DNA from: a virus
Virus record (IMG/VR): IMGVR_UViG_3300035698_016527
Coordinates: 1-46,446 of that record
Length of the DNA stretch: 46,446 nt
Direction: 5' to 3' (one strand)
Below the pieces are notes generated by a model. That model made no database searches. It saw only the letters and a program-made list of their open reading frames with translations, and was not told the DNA's origin. The translations under genes and the position numbers were made by a program. Position 1 is the stretch's first letter, and the number at the start of each line of letters is the position of its first letter. This document shows positions 1 through 8,173 of this stretch, one piece after another.

Positions 1-233
1 CTGCGAAGGCAATAGGCAAAGAGGGAACGCTGCTGGGCGTGATGGGAAACCACGCATGGTACGCAGCCGCTAAGCACGTTGAGTTTGGTATCGCTTACGT
101 CATGATGCGCTTTCGCAGATTAGACAACAGGGAATCGAATATCATGTCACGCTTCGGATACATAGGCAATAAGAGAGTAGACATAGAGCTAATCGAGAAG
201 AGTCCACGCTTCGTAGGGTATGGAGACGCATGA
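1..233 (+). CDS. C-terminal fragment of unrecognised protein (5' cut by window)
   Basis: The frame is open from base 3 to the TGA at 231-233, so this is the last ~76 residues of a gene that begins before the window. A GTG at 39 and an ATG at 42 exist, but no good ribosome binding site precedes them and the frame stays open upstream. I do not recognise the family. A gene just before a portal is often the large terminase subunit, but no nuclease motif is visible in this tail. The residues MGNHAW recall the GNH motif of metallophosphoesterases, which is too little to name it. Its stop overlaps the next start (ATGA), which points to translational coupling. Confidence 0.5.
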   Translation, partial: AKAIGKEGTLLGVMGNHAWYAAAKHVEFGIAYVMMRFRRLDNRESNIMSRFGYIGNKRVDIELIEKSPRFVGYGDA

Positions 234-457
234 TGAGTGAGAACGAATACACAGAACTCCTCCCCGAAGGCTACTCTACAGAAGAGTGGGAGGCTATGTC
301 ATATCCGAACCGCATGCTTGCCTTACAAGAGGTTGCCTATAATGTAGTTGACGTAGCTCTTCTGAAGCTAATCAAGTTTGAGATAGAGCGGTACGCAGCT
401 TTACGCCAGGAAGTACAGAACTTGATGCTAGCCACACGCATCGGAGAACCGCACTAA
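233..457 (+). CDS. small hypothetical protein, 74 aa
   Basis: Unrecognised acidic protein, starting MSENEYTELLPEGYSTEEWE, with a helical-looking second half rich in Leu and Ala. Two ATGs stand in tandem at 230 and 233. The GGAG at 222-225 lies 7 bases before the second, so 233 is preferred. The gene sits between the truncated upstream frame and the portal, and overlaps the upstream stop. Its TAA (455-457) overlaps the ATG of the next tiny frame. Position alone suggests a packaging or head accessory role, but no function can be assigned. Confidence 0.6.
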   Translation: MSENEYTELLPEGYSTEEWEAMSYPNRMLALQEVAYNVVDVALLKLIKFEIERYAALRQEVQNLMLATRIGEPH

Positions 458-576
458 TGGAAACGAAATACGAAAACAAGGCTCGACTCAGCACACGACA
501 CGAGACAAAAGAGAAGTCGTCTGCGAAGCGACCCAAACCGAAACGGAGAAGGAACGATGGTACCTCAAATCTTTGA
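457..576 (+). CDS. very small basic peptide, 39 aa
   Basis: A 39-codon frame starts at the ATG overlapping the preceding TAA and ends at TGA 574-576, 20 bases inside the portal gene. The peptide is very rich in Lys and Arg, especially near the end (AKRPKPKRRRN). It fills a gap that is otherwise too long for this compact genome, and its end carries the ribosome binding site for the portal (GGAGAAGG at 545-552). It may be a real short basic protein or only a translated leader that couples portal expression. No family is recognised. Confidence 0.35.
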   Translation: METKYENKARLSTRHETKEKSSAKRPKPKRRRNDGTSNL

Positions 577-2785
577 GCGGATGATGGATAAATTCGGGTA
601 CGTATCCAAGGCGGGAGTCTCCTTGGTTAGTGACCAGACTACTACGTTCGGTGCGTTCGACACAGAGGGCTCGGGCAACTCGTACTCTGCGTTAGTCGAT
701 AACTACCGCTCGTGGGTATACACATCCATCGATAAGATAGCCAAGGCCATCGCGACGATACCTCTTCGTTTCTATGTTTACAAGCGGGGAGGAAAGATAT
801 TCAACGCCAAAGGTATGAAGGCGTACATGCACTCGATGAACACGAAGGCAGAGCGCTTGCGCTACATGAAGGCAGAGGGTATCGAGAAGGAAGAGATTAC
901 AGAGCATCCTGTTATCGACCTGCTGAACAATCCCAACATGATGTCTACCCGATTCATTTTGTGGTATGACACGATGGTGAGACTCGAGCTGAAGGGAGAG
1001 TGCGGCTGGTATCTCGTCCCAGGGATAGGCGGAGTACCTTCGGAGATAATGGTATTGCCTGTAAGAAAGAGCGCTGTGTTCAAAGCGCTACCGGACCCGA
1101 AGACGATGCTGAAGGGCTACTCCTATGTAGACGGTAACATCCGTCAGACCTTCAAGCCTGAAGAAATCATCTTCTACCGATACCCTTCTCCAGCTTCTCC
1201 TTACACAGGGATGTCTCCACTTCTCGCTCAGACATATCCTTACGACATAGAACTATACCTGATGCAGCAGCAGCTGGCGATGTTCAAGAATAAAGCAACC
1301 CCAGGTATGGTCTTCACGACTGACCAAAGACTCACCACGGCGCAGGTTGAAGCGATGGCCTCGCATGTAAAGAGTCAATTTGGTAAGGCGAGCAAGACAG
1401 GTAACCCGATGTTCGTGCATAGTGGAATGAAGTACGACCATGCGGCAGGCGTAACCAATAAGGAAATGGACATCGTAAACATCGCGGAGTTTACACGCGA
1501 TAAAATCATTACTGCGTACGACCTCTCCCCTGGGCATGTAGGATTGGTCAAGGATGTGAACCGCGCCAATATGGAAGTACTCCAGGAGACTTTCATCCGC
1601 GAGTGTCTCAAGCCGAAGACGATGCTAATAGAGGAGTATCTCGAAAAGCATCTCCTTCCGATGTACGATGATAACCTCACTGCTGGCTTTGACCTTCCTG
1701 ATATAGAAGAGAAGGAATTTATTGTCAAGGAACGCGAGTCGAATCTCAAGTCTGGATACACAACGATTAACGAAGAGAGAATGCGTAACGGACTTGACTC
1801 AGTAGAATGGGGTGATGCTCCTTGGTATCCAATGAATCTGATGCAGCCTGGAGGAGAAGCGAAACCGATACCTGTGAAATCCACAGAGGTGAAGACCTTC
1901 TCCACAGAGTACTGGACAGAAGAGAGAAAGGAACTCACCTGGAAGCAGTTTGTTGCACAGACAGACGCCCATGAGAAGCTATTCAACAATGTGATGCAGA
2001 AGACCTTCACAAGGCAAGAGGATGCAATACTGCAAGCGCTTAATACAAAAGGGAAGCGTATCATTGGACAAATGAAATCCTATCTCACGCGTAAAGATTG
2101 GGACATGGATAAATGGCTCAAGGCCAACGCATCCTATCAGGGCATTCTTCCTATCAGAGATGAAGAGGTCGTCAAACTAGCTGAAGACTTCCAGCCTGCC
2201 TACTCCCAGGTCATTGAAGATGTAGGCACGTCACGCTTCGACAGCCTCGTTGACGCCCGCAAGAGTTACCCTGAGAAGAAGCAAGCACTCGTAGGCTTTC
2301 AGTTCAACGTGAACGACCCTGCAGCTACCCAGTATATCGGGCAGAAGCTGGCGACCTCTCCCGCAGCTATTACAGACACTACTCTACTTCAGGTAGAGGA
2401 GATACTGAAGGAAGGTTTCGCAGCTGGTATCCCTGTGGGAGAGATAGCTGCAAACGTATCGAGTAAGTTCAGTCAGTACAGTGCGGGACGCGCTGCAGCA
2501 ATAGCACGCACAGAAACTATCTCAGCATCGAACTTCGCAGACCTTAACGCAGTGGAACAGACAGGCCTGGGAGATACGCTGAACAAGTTTTGGATTAACT
2601 CATTCGACAGTTCGGTCCGTGAGACACACGTGACTGCTGGACAAATCTATGGACCTGATGGAGCTATCGGCACGAAGGATAACTTCGTAGTCGGTGATGA
2701 CTACATGCCCGCTCCCGCAAATGGAAGCGTAGCAGGGGAGAATATTAACTGTCGTTGTACGCTTGGTTATGTTGAACGAAAATAA
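557..2785 (+). CDS. portal protein fused to MuF-type head morphogenesis domain
   Basis: The 742-residue product combines two virion functions. Residues ~40-430 match the HK97-type portal family: an early WVYTSIDKIAKAIA helix, an IPLRFYVY strand, and a conserved FKPEEIIFYRYPSP segment. Portals form the dodecameric ring at the capsid vertex through which DNA is packaged. Residues ~600-742 match the phage Mu gpF (MuF) domain, with AAAIARTETISA, a D..VRETH segment and the terminal NCRCTLGY. The fusion explains the length, since portals alone are usually 400-550 residues. The start at 557 has GGAGAAGG upstream. The prohead protease follows 31 bases after the stop, as expected of a head operon. Confidence 0.9.
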   Translation: MVPQIFERMMDKFGYVSKAGVSLVSDQTTTFGAFDTEGSGNSYSALVDNYRSWVYTSIDKIAKAIATIPLRFYVYKRGGKIFNAKGMKAYMHSMNTKAERLRYMKAEGIEKEEITEHPVIDLLNNPNMMSTRFILWYDTMVRLELKGECGWYLVPGIGGVPSEIMVLPVRKSAVFKALPDPKTMLKGYSYVDGNIRQTFKPEEIIFYRYPSPASPYTGMSPLLAQTYPYDIELYLMQQQLAMFKNKATPGMVFTTDQRLTTAQVEAMASHVKSQFGKASKTGNPMFVHSGMKYDHAAGVTNKEMDIVNIAEFTRDKIITAYDLSPGHVGLVKDVNRANMEVLQETFIRECLKPKTMLIEEYLEKHLLPMYDDNLTAGFDLPDIEEKEFIVKERESNLKSGYTTINEERMRNGLDSVEWGDAPWYPMNLMQPGGEAKPIPVKSTEVKTFSTEYWTEERKELTWKQFVAQTDAHEKLFNNVMQKTFTRQEDAILQALNTKGKRIIGQMKSYLTRKDWDMDKWLKANASYQGILPIRDEEVVKLAEDFQPAYSQVIEDVGTSRFDSLVDARKSYPEKKQALVGFQFNVNDPAATQYIGQKLATSPAAITDTTLLQVEEILKEGFAAGIPVGEIAANVSSKFSQYSAGRAAAIARTETISASNFADLNAVEQTGLGDTLNKFWINSFDSSVRETHVTAGQIYGPDGAIGTKDNFVVGDDYMPAPANGSVAGENINCRCTLGYVERK

Positions 2786-2816
2786 TTACTCACTTTATAA
2801 GAAGGAGGGCATTCAC

Positions 2817-3983
2817 ATGCCTATGGAACACAAACTATTCACAGCTCAGGTCAAGGCGTTCAACGACCAAGACCTTACCATCGACCACTTCATCTCCGTA
2901 GAGGTCGAAGACAGAAGCAAGGATATCGTCCGTGCGAAGGGAATGATAATGAACGGACTTCCTGCTGTTCTGAAAGACCACGGAATGGACCCTGATACAG
3001 GTAGAGAGCCGATAGCAAAACCTGTGGCCCTGAGCGTGCAGGAAGACGGTAACGGTAACCTCGGCGTGCTCGCCACTACCAAGTACTACGACGGCTCGCA
3101 TCTTACACCGCCCGATAACACAGGCCGCAAGCTATACGAAAAGGCTCGCGATGGTTTCATGGACAAATGGTCAATCGGTTTCATCTCCATCATCGCATCT
3201 CCGAAGAGCGGTGGCGGTCGTGATATAAAGAAGTGGGAAGTGCTCGAGTATTCACAGGTGGGCGTGCCTGATAACACATCCGCGACTACCGCGAAAGATA
3301 CTGTCTCAGAAGTAAAGTTCTGCATTGCGCGCAAGGATGGCGTAGGCGTCCCAGCAGAAGACGAGCCGGCAACAGAGATTCCTACTCCAGAGGCCGGAAC
3401 TGAAGCACCAGAGGCTCCCGCCACCCCCGAAATACCTGCAACTCCTCCTGTAGAAGAAGCAAAGGACGAGAAGACTGTGTCGAATCTCTCTACCCTTCAC
3501 AAGTCTATCCAAGAGCGTGTGCAGTATGAGCTCGCGTTCGATGTTATGCATGACTTCTGGTGGGCATTCCTTGATGAGCTATCGAGCGTCGACCCAGACG
3601 AGAAGAGTGTGAAAGGATTGATGAAAGAGTTCAACGACGTTGTCTCTCCGTGGGCGCTTTACTTCTCGAAGGTCATGCATGGAGAGAACCCTGAGCTGAT
3701 AGGTAAGTTTCAAAAGCAAATAGATAACAAGAGATACGACGCAGTCGCTGACGCTGAAGATACTCCCGCTCCTGCGGAAGAGGTCTCACCTGAAGAGACT
3801 CCGTCACCAGCACAACCAGAGAAGTCTGGGCTCAAGTTTTGCTTCGGCAAGGACGGCAAGCCCACCACCTCCACTCCAACCCCAGAGAAGAAACGTTTGC
3901 CCTTCACGCTCGAAGATATCACTAGTCTTATCGCGAGTGAGACGAAGAAGGCATACGACAAAGCCCTGGGCAAAGTATCGTAA
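2817..3983 (+). CDS. HK97-type prohead protease with long C-terminal extension
   Basis: The 388-residue product begins at ATG 2817, 7 bases after AAGGAGGG. In-frame upstream codons exist but lack a ribosome site. The N-terminal ~165 residues match the S78 prohead protease family: a VEVEDRSKDIVRAKGM strand region, a candidate catalytic His in LKDHG, and a candidate Ser in KWSIGF. The protease cleaves scaffold and capsid delta domains inside the procapsid. The rest is an acidic Pro/Glu/Ala-rich linker (from ~residue 185), a helical block, a second such linker and a basic helix. It probably works as built-in scaffold. Portal lies upstream and capsid downstream. Confidence 0.88.
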   Translation: MPMEHKLFTAQVKAFNDQDLTIDHFISVEVEDRSKDIVRAKGMIMNGLPAVLKDHGMDPDTGREPIAKPVALSVQEDGNGNLGVLATTKYYDGSHLTPPDNTGRKLYEKARDGFMDKWSIGFISIIASPKSGGGRDIKKWEVLEYSQVGVPDNTSATTAKDTVSEVKFCIARKDGVGVPAEDEPATEIPTPEAGTEAPEAPATPEIPATPPVEEAKDEKTVSNLSTLHKSIQERVQYELAFDVMHDFWWAFLDELSSVDPDEKSVKGLMKEFNDVVSPWALYFSKVMHGENPELIGKFQKQIDNKRYDAVADAEDTPAPAEEVSPEETPSPAQPEKSGLKFCFGKDGKPTTSTPTPEKKRLPFTLEDITSLIASETKKAYDKALGKVS

Positions 3984-4022
3984 CCATTTTAATTCATTCC
4001 CAATAAGAAAGGGAACCGTATT

Positions 4023-5486
4023 ATGTTTCGCAATTTCATGTTCAGTTCAAACTTCCTCTTCGCTAACCTGATGGCTTGCCTCGTTAAGTCGATGTGCTTG
4101 GTCGCGTGGGATGGCGAAGGTGGAGCCGCAGGTGGAGCACCCGCTCCTGCAGCTCCAAAGACGAAAGACATCAACGACATCACAATCGAAGACCTTCAGG
4201 GTATTATCTCTACTGCGGTCGCAGGCCAGACCAAAGACCAGATGGAATCTCTGAAGAAAGAGATAATTGATGTGAACCGCAAAGCCCTCTTTCCGAATTC
4301 TGATTTTGATGACGGTGGAGAGGTCGAGTCAATCGGAAAGTCTATTATAGACACGCGGCATTTCTCCAGTAAGTTCCGCAATGCAAGTGTTCTCTCAGGT
4401 AAAGGTCTCGGCGTGGATGACGGTATGGCAATGGGCCGCCAGCTTCTCCAAATCGGTGGGCCTTTCAAGAAACTGTCTCCTGAGATGGAAACGTTTGCGA
4501 AGATGTTGAAGTGCGGAATGGACGCACAGAAGATTTCTAACGAGGGCATCGACTTCAAGGCATACAACAACACTATTAAGGAACACCTGAAAGCCGCCCT
4601 CGGACTTTCTGAAGGTGTCGCCGCTGATGGTGGAAACCTCGTGCCTACAGAGTTCATGGCAACCGTTATCGAGTTCGCAACTGCTCAGTCTCCTATTCTC
4701 TCTCGTGTGTGGCGCGTTCCGATGAACGCTCTCACCCTGAAGATTCCTCGTCTCACCCAGAGTGCTGGTAGCTACTTCGGTGGCATCACGCTTTACTGGA
4801 AAGACGAAGCTGCGCAGAAGACGAGGACGAAGCCTGCTTTCGAGCAGCTCACCTTCACTGCGAAGAAACTGATTGGTTTGATTTATATGACTGACGAGCT
4901 TATCGCTGACAGCATGATAAATCTGGTCAACTACATCACCGGCCTTTTCGTCCGTGCTTTCCAGTACGAGATGGAACGGGTTATCATTGCAGGTTCGGGT
5001 ACAGGCCAGCCTCTTGGAATCACTCAGGATTCTAATATCAATCTCGTACCGCGCGCAGGCGCAGGCGCTGTCGCCTATGACGACATCGTTGACATGGACG
5101 CAACGATTGATGAGAACCTCCGTGACCTTTCCTGGATTACTCGCAAGGCTACTGTCGCTCAGCTCCGTAAGCTGAAGGACACGAACAACCAGCCTATCTT
5201 CCACGCTGACTACGCAACGATGCTCGGTCAGAAGACAGTACCGGATACGATGCTTGGATACCCTGTGTATCTGACTCGCAACGTTCCCGCTCTTGGAAGC
5301 GCTGGCGACCTTGTCCTCGGTGACCTCTCTCAGTATATGCTGGCCATGCGTCAGGATATCACAATCGACCAGAGTATCCACCTGCGATTCGACTACGATG
5401 AAACCGTTTATCGTTTCGTCGCTCGCATGGACGGGATGCCTGCAGTGCCGATTGCGTTTGCAATGCTGAAAGCCGCTACCTCCTAA
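4023..5486 (+). CDS. major capsid protein, HK97 fold
   Basis: The 487-residue product matches the HK97 major capsid family. It has the AADGGNLVPTEFMATVIE start of the shell domain (~residue 200), the P-domain LTFTAKKLIGLIYMTDELI, the E-loop/A-domain segment VIIAGSGTGQPLGI, and a C-terminal FDYDETVYRFVARMDG strand. Residues ~30-195 resemble a delta (scaffold) domain likely removed by the upstream protease. The first ~30 residues are strikingly hydrophobic and Met/Phe-rich, which is unusual. The start at 4023 has AAAGGGAA upstream. A hairpin follows the stop, in keeping with a highly expressed transcript end. Confidence 0.92.
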   Translation: MFRNFMFSSNFLFANLMACLVKSMCLVAWDGEGGAAGGAPAPAAPKTKDINDITIEDLQGIISTAVAGQTKDQMESLKKEIIDVNRKALFPNSDFDDGGEVESIGKSIIDTRHFSSKFRNASVLSGKGLGVDDGMAMGRQLLQIGGPFKKLSPEMETFAKMLKCGMDAQKISNEGIDFKAYNNTIKEHLKAALGLSEGVAADGGNLVPTEFMATVIEFATAQSPILSRVWRVPMNALTLKIPRLTQSAGSYFGGITLYWKDEAAQKTRTKPAFEQLTFTAKKLIGLIYMTDELIADSMINLVNYITGLFVRAFQYEMERVIIAGSGTGQPLGITQDSNINLVPRAGAGAVAYDDIVDMDATIDENLRDLSWITRKATVAQLRKLKDTNNQPIFHADYATMLGQKTVPDTMLGYPVYLTRNVPALGSAGDLVLGDLSQYMLAMRQDITIDQSIHLRFDYDETVYRFVARMDGMPAVPIAFAMLKAATS

Positions 5487-5511
5487 ACGTACGTCAGGAG
5501 TAATAGCGTAG

Positions 5512-5560
5512 AGGAAAATGTCGCGTCGGGTCTATTCTTCTTCCCGGCGCGGCTTTCCTT
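5512..5560 (+). terminator. hairpin after major capsid gene
   Basis: The arms GCGTCGGG (5523-5530) and CCCGGCGC (5543-5550) pair with one G-T, flanked by AGGAAA (5512-5517) pairing with TTTCCT (5554-5559). The loop is about 12 bases, mostly T and C. The T-rich segment lies inside the stem base rather than after it, so this may be a partial terminator or an mRNA-stabilising hairpin that lets capsid mRNA exceed downstream transcripts. Confidence 0.6.
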
Positions 5561-5574
5561 AACACAAGGAAACC

Positions 5575-6015
5575 ATGAGACAGAATATCAATAACGGAAT
5601 CACGCACGTGGAAGTAGAGCCGCTCACAGCTTCGCTCAAAGCGTGCTATGGTGCGAGCTACTTCTTAGAAGAACACAAAGCACTTGACCTGCAGCGCACA
5701 CGTATCGTTCGCATCATCGATAAAGAATACTTGGGGCAGTCCAATACATTCATGGATATCCAAACAGAATTATCATCTGTAGATAGTCGCGAGAAGTTCA
5801 GAATGGCAAAGCACAAAATCAAGATAGCATGGGTACAGGACCAGTCCAACCTAGGCGGCGCGGAACTTTCGAACCTCCACGTCATCAAGGTCGGCTTGGA
5901 TTGCGGCTTCGATATCGTACAGGTAACACCTGGACGTTTTAGCAAGGCTATCCTACTTCACAGCGATATCATCATCTTGAATAATATCTTCGAGTTTGAC
6001 AGTAGCGCAATTTGA
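5575..6015 (+). CDS. GT4-type glycosyltransferase, N-terminal half (split gene)
   Basis: The 146-residue frame starts at ATG 5575, preceded by ACACAAGGAAACC. After ~80 unassigned residues it enters a Rossmann-like glycosyltransferase start: KIAWVQDQSNLGGAELSN, then DIVQVTPGRF and HSDIIILNNIFEF. This is the acceptor-side half of GT-B enzymes of family GT4. The frame stops at TGA 6013-6015 exactly where the following frame (from 5996) continues the same fold with FDTLLQVLFGYAKPFIKYDHD. The two are therefore halves of one enzyme separated by a +1 frame change. It may be a recent inactivating insertion, a sequencing error at a T run, or programmed +1 frameshifting at ATT TGA C. Confidence 0.75.
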   Translation: MRQNINNGITHVEVEPLTASLKACYGASYFLEEHKALDLQRTRIVRIIDKEYLGQSNTFMDIQTELSSVDSREKFRMAKHKIKIAWVQDQSNLGGAELSNLHVIKVGLDCGFDIVQVTPGRFSKAILLHSDIIILNNIFEFDSSAI

Positions 6016-6667
6016 CACACTGCTGCAGGTACTCTTCGGATACGCAAAGCCCTTTATCAAATACGACCACGACCTACGAGAACTCAAGCGTATGAATATT
6101 ACGCGCAAGGTCTTCGAGCGTTCTCTCTTCAACGTCTTCATTTCTCCAGCGCACTACGAGATGTACGAAGTCGTGTATGGTAAGAAACTGAAAGAGGTCT
6201 CGCTTGTAACTCCTCTCGCAATCGACACTGATATCTTCTGCGAAGACGATACCGTTACACGCGAGCCGCACTCCGCAATTATTCCTACCTTCGCCAAAGG
6301 TCACGAGGCGCATGCGGTTTTTGTCAACTCGCATCCTGACTGGAAGTTCACTATACTAGGTACACCTCACAGATTCGAAGGCAGTAACATATCAAAGATA
6401 GGTAAAGCGTCGCTTGTACAAATGGCAAACCTCTACCGCAAACACGAGTACATGTTGCATACACCTATACAAAAGGGAGCAGGCGAACGTGTTTACTTTG
6501 AAGCACTCCTCTGTGGATGCAAACCGATTGTAAATGATAACGTCAGTCACATATCGTGGAATACTTCCGCAAACGATATAGAGCAGACACGCAGTTGGTT
6601 AGAGAGAGCACCCTATCAATTCTGGAAGGTAGTCGATGAGCACGCCAAAAACAATTGTCTACTTTAG
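5996..6667 (+). CDS. GT4-type glycosyltransferase, C-terminal half (split gene)
   Basis: The frame is open from TTG 5996 and continues the enzyme begun at 5575. It supplies the end of the first Rossmann domain (KPFIKYDHDLREL, NVFISPAHYEMYE) and the nucleotide-sugar-binding second domain. That includes FTILGTPHR, the loop HTPIQKGAGERVYFEALLCGCKPIVND, which matches the E-x7-E donor-binding region of GT4 enzymes, and a short helical end. There is no ribosome site before the TTG, so independent translation is unlikely. It overlaps the next gene by 32 bases. Donor and acceptor sugars cannot be inferred. Confidence 0.75.
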   Translation: MTVAQFDTLLQVLFGYAKPFIKYDHDLRELKRMNITRKVFERSLFNVFISPAHYEMYEVVYGKKLKEVSLVTPLAIDTDIFCEDDTVTREPHSAIIPTFAKGHEAHAVFVNSHPDWKFTILGTPHRFEGSNISKIGKASLVQMANLYRKHEYMLHTPIQKGAGERVYFEALLCGCKPIVNDNVSHISWNTSANDIEQTRSWLERAPYQFWKVVDEHAKNNCLL

Positions 6668-7559
6668 AAACGGGATAGGCAACTTCATAATGATGACGCC
6701 TGCTATCCGTGCGCTCGCTTCTATGGATGAGAGTGGTAAAGTGGACCTGTGTTTCTGTGAAGACTGGACCGATTCTCGCATGCCTGCAATACGCAATATT
6801 GCAGAGCGGTGGGATATTATAAATCGCGTGATAGTTTACCCAAGAGAACCTATCGCAGGATACTCTCTGTACTTCTGGGTACATCACACTGAAGGCGGTA
6901 AGGCGCTGAACTATTTCATACAGCAGCAGAAACCTCTCTGGCACTTGCAGAAGTGGGAACTAATGCATGAGATAGACTACTATATGGAACACGTCAGGCG
7001 CCTCGGCTACATGGACAGATGTCCTGACCAGTACATACCTGTAGCCGCAGAGCCTATCCTATCCTCAGCGTCGAAGATAATTGCATTTGGTAACGGAGCG
7101 TTCGCATCGAAGATGTGGGACAAGAAACGTTGGCCGCACTTCAACGAACTTGCGAAGACTCTCAAGAACTTCTTTGGTTGTACTATCGTACTAGTTGGCC
7201 ACGGAAAAGAGCTGCACGAAGTCGATAAGAAATATGTCGACTACAATTACGTTGGAGAGCTGTCCATTACAGAGACGGCGAAGGTTCTCCAGCAGGTAGA
7301 CCTATTCGTCACGACTGATTCTGGTAACATGCATATTGCTGATGCTTTACAGACTCCACTGATAGCTCTCTTCGGAGGTACATACCTGAGTAAGAATAGA
7401 CCGGTGAGTCGTAGATCTCTTGTCCTTCGCGTTGGCTATCCGTGTCAGCCGTGTCAGGGTAAGGAGGCGTTTAATACGTGTAAAGATTATAAGTGCATGA
7501 AAGACTTAACAGTTGGAGAAGTTATGCACACTGCTAGAAAGATATTCTCATATGCATAA
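6636..7559 (+). CDS. GT9 (heptosyltransferase-like) glycosyltransferase
   Basis: The 307-residue product matches glycosyltransferase family 9, the ADP-heptose:LPS heptosyltransferase family. It has an N-terminal RNGIGNFIMMTPAIRALAS nucleotide-fold start, a central KIIAFGNGAFASKMWDKKRWP strand and loop, and the donor-binding signature TTDSGNMHIADALQTPLIAL. A Cys-rich CQPCQGK...C...C end is also typical of the family. In bacteria these enzymes add heptose to lipopolysaccharide core. Here the enzyme lies between a GT4 and a sulfotransferase-like gene and close to a Ser-rich repeat protein, so a phage protein or host surface glycan is the likely target. It starts inside the previous frame and overlaps the next gene by 8 bases. 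Confidence 0.85.
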   Translation: MSTPKTIVYFRNGIGNFIMMTPAIRALASMDESGKVDLCFCEDWTDSRMPAIRNIAERWDIINRVIVYPREPIAGYSLYFWVHHTEGGKALNYFIQQQKPLWHLQKWELMHEIDYYMEHVRRLGYMDRCPDQYIPVAAEPILSSASKIIAFGNGAFASKMWDKKRWPHFNELAKTLKNFFGCTIVLVGHGKELHEVDKKYVDYNYVGELSITETAKVLQQVDLFVTTDSGNMHIADALQTPLIALFGGTYLSKNRPVSRRSLVLRVGYPCQPCQGKEAFNTCKDYKCMKDLTVGEVMHTARKIFSYA

Positions 7560-8151
7560 TAACTTCGCTATATCAAGTCTCTCCCGCTGTGGCACAACCT
7601 TCCTAGCTAGAATGATGGATAAGTCGGAAGAGTACCACGTGTACCACGAGCGGGACGAGCATGTTGCCCAGGTTGCAGAGGTACGTGATGTACAGAAGCG
7701 GTTCGCGCGTGAGAAGTATGGAGAAGTCAGTTCACGTTTGCGTTTCGTTCTCCCTCACTTAAAGGTCCGCCTTCGTGGTGCTATCCTGCGAAATCCTTAT
7801 GACGTATTCGTTTCCGTTTGTAATAGGCGCGACGACATGGATGAGTACGTAGATACATTTAGAGAGCAACTCATTACGCTTGAACAGATAGTAGACTGCG
7901 CCGATATACTTATCCGTTTCGAATACATGGTTACGAGCGCTACGTACCTGGACGATATATTGAGACGCTTCGGTATTAACGACGTGCATGTAACTGATGA
8001 ACTCCTTCACGCACGTGTTAACATAAGTAAAGAGTATAAATATCAGTCGTACCGCGAGTTACCCTTACGGTGGCGGAAGCGGTTCGAGGAACTGAGCGAG
8101 TGGTTCATCCTGAAGCACGGTTATGTTATGGCCGCGCCGAAAACATTTTAG
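7552..8151 (+). CDS. sulfotransferase-like protein
   Basis: Starting at ATG 7552, the 199-residue product opens almost directly with ISSLSRCGTTFLARMM. This matches the 5'-phosphosulfate-binding P-loop of PAPS-dependent sulfotransferases (SxSGTTxL). A second motif, RNPYDVFVSVCNR, corresponds to the 3'-phosphate-binding strand-helix (RxPxDxxxS). An in-frame TTG at 7513 would place 13 extra residues before the P-loop and seems less likely. Such enzymes move sulfate from PAPS to hydroxyls of sugars or Tyr. Its place among glycosyltransferases suggests sulfation of a glycan. The family includes P-loop relatives with other donors, so the chemistry is inferred. Confidence 0.7.
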   Translation: MHNNFAISSLSRCGTTFLARMMDKSEEYHVYHERDEHVAQVAEVRDVQKRFAREKYGEVSSRLRFVLPHLKVRLRGAILRNPYDVFVSVCNRRDDMDEYVDTFREQLITLEQIVDCADILIRFEYMVTSATYLDDILRRFGINDVHVTDELLHARVNISKEYKYQSYRELPLRWRKRFEELSEWFILKHGYVMAAPKTF

Positions 8152-8173
8152 GACGCTAACGTAGGAGAATTGC

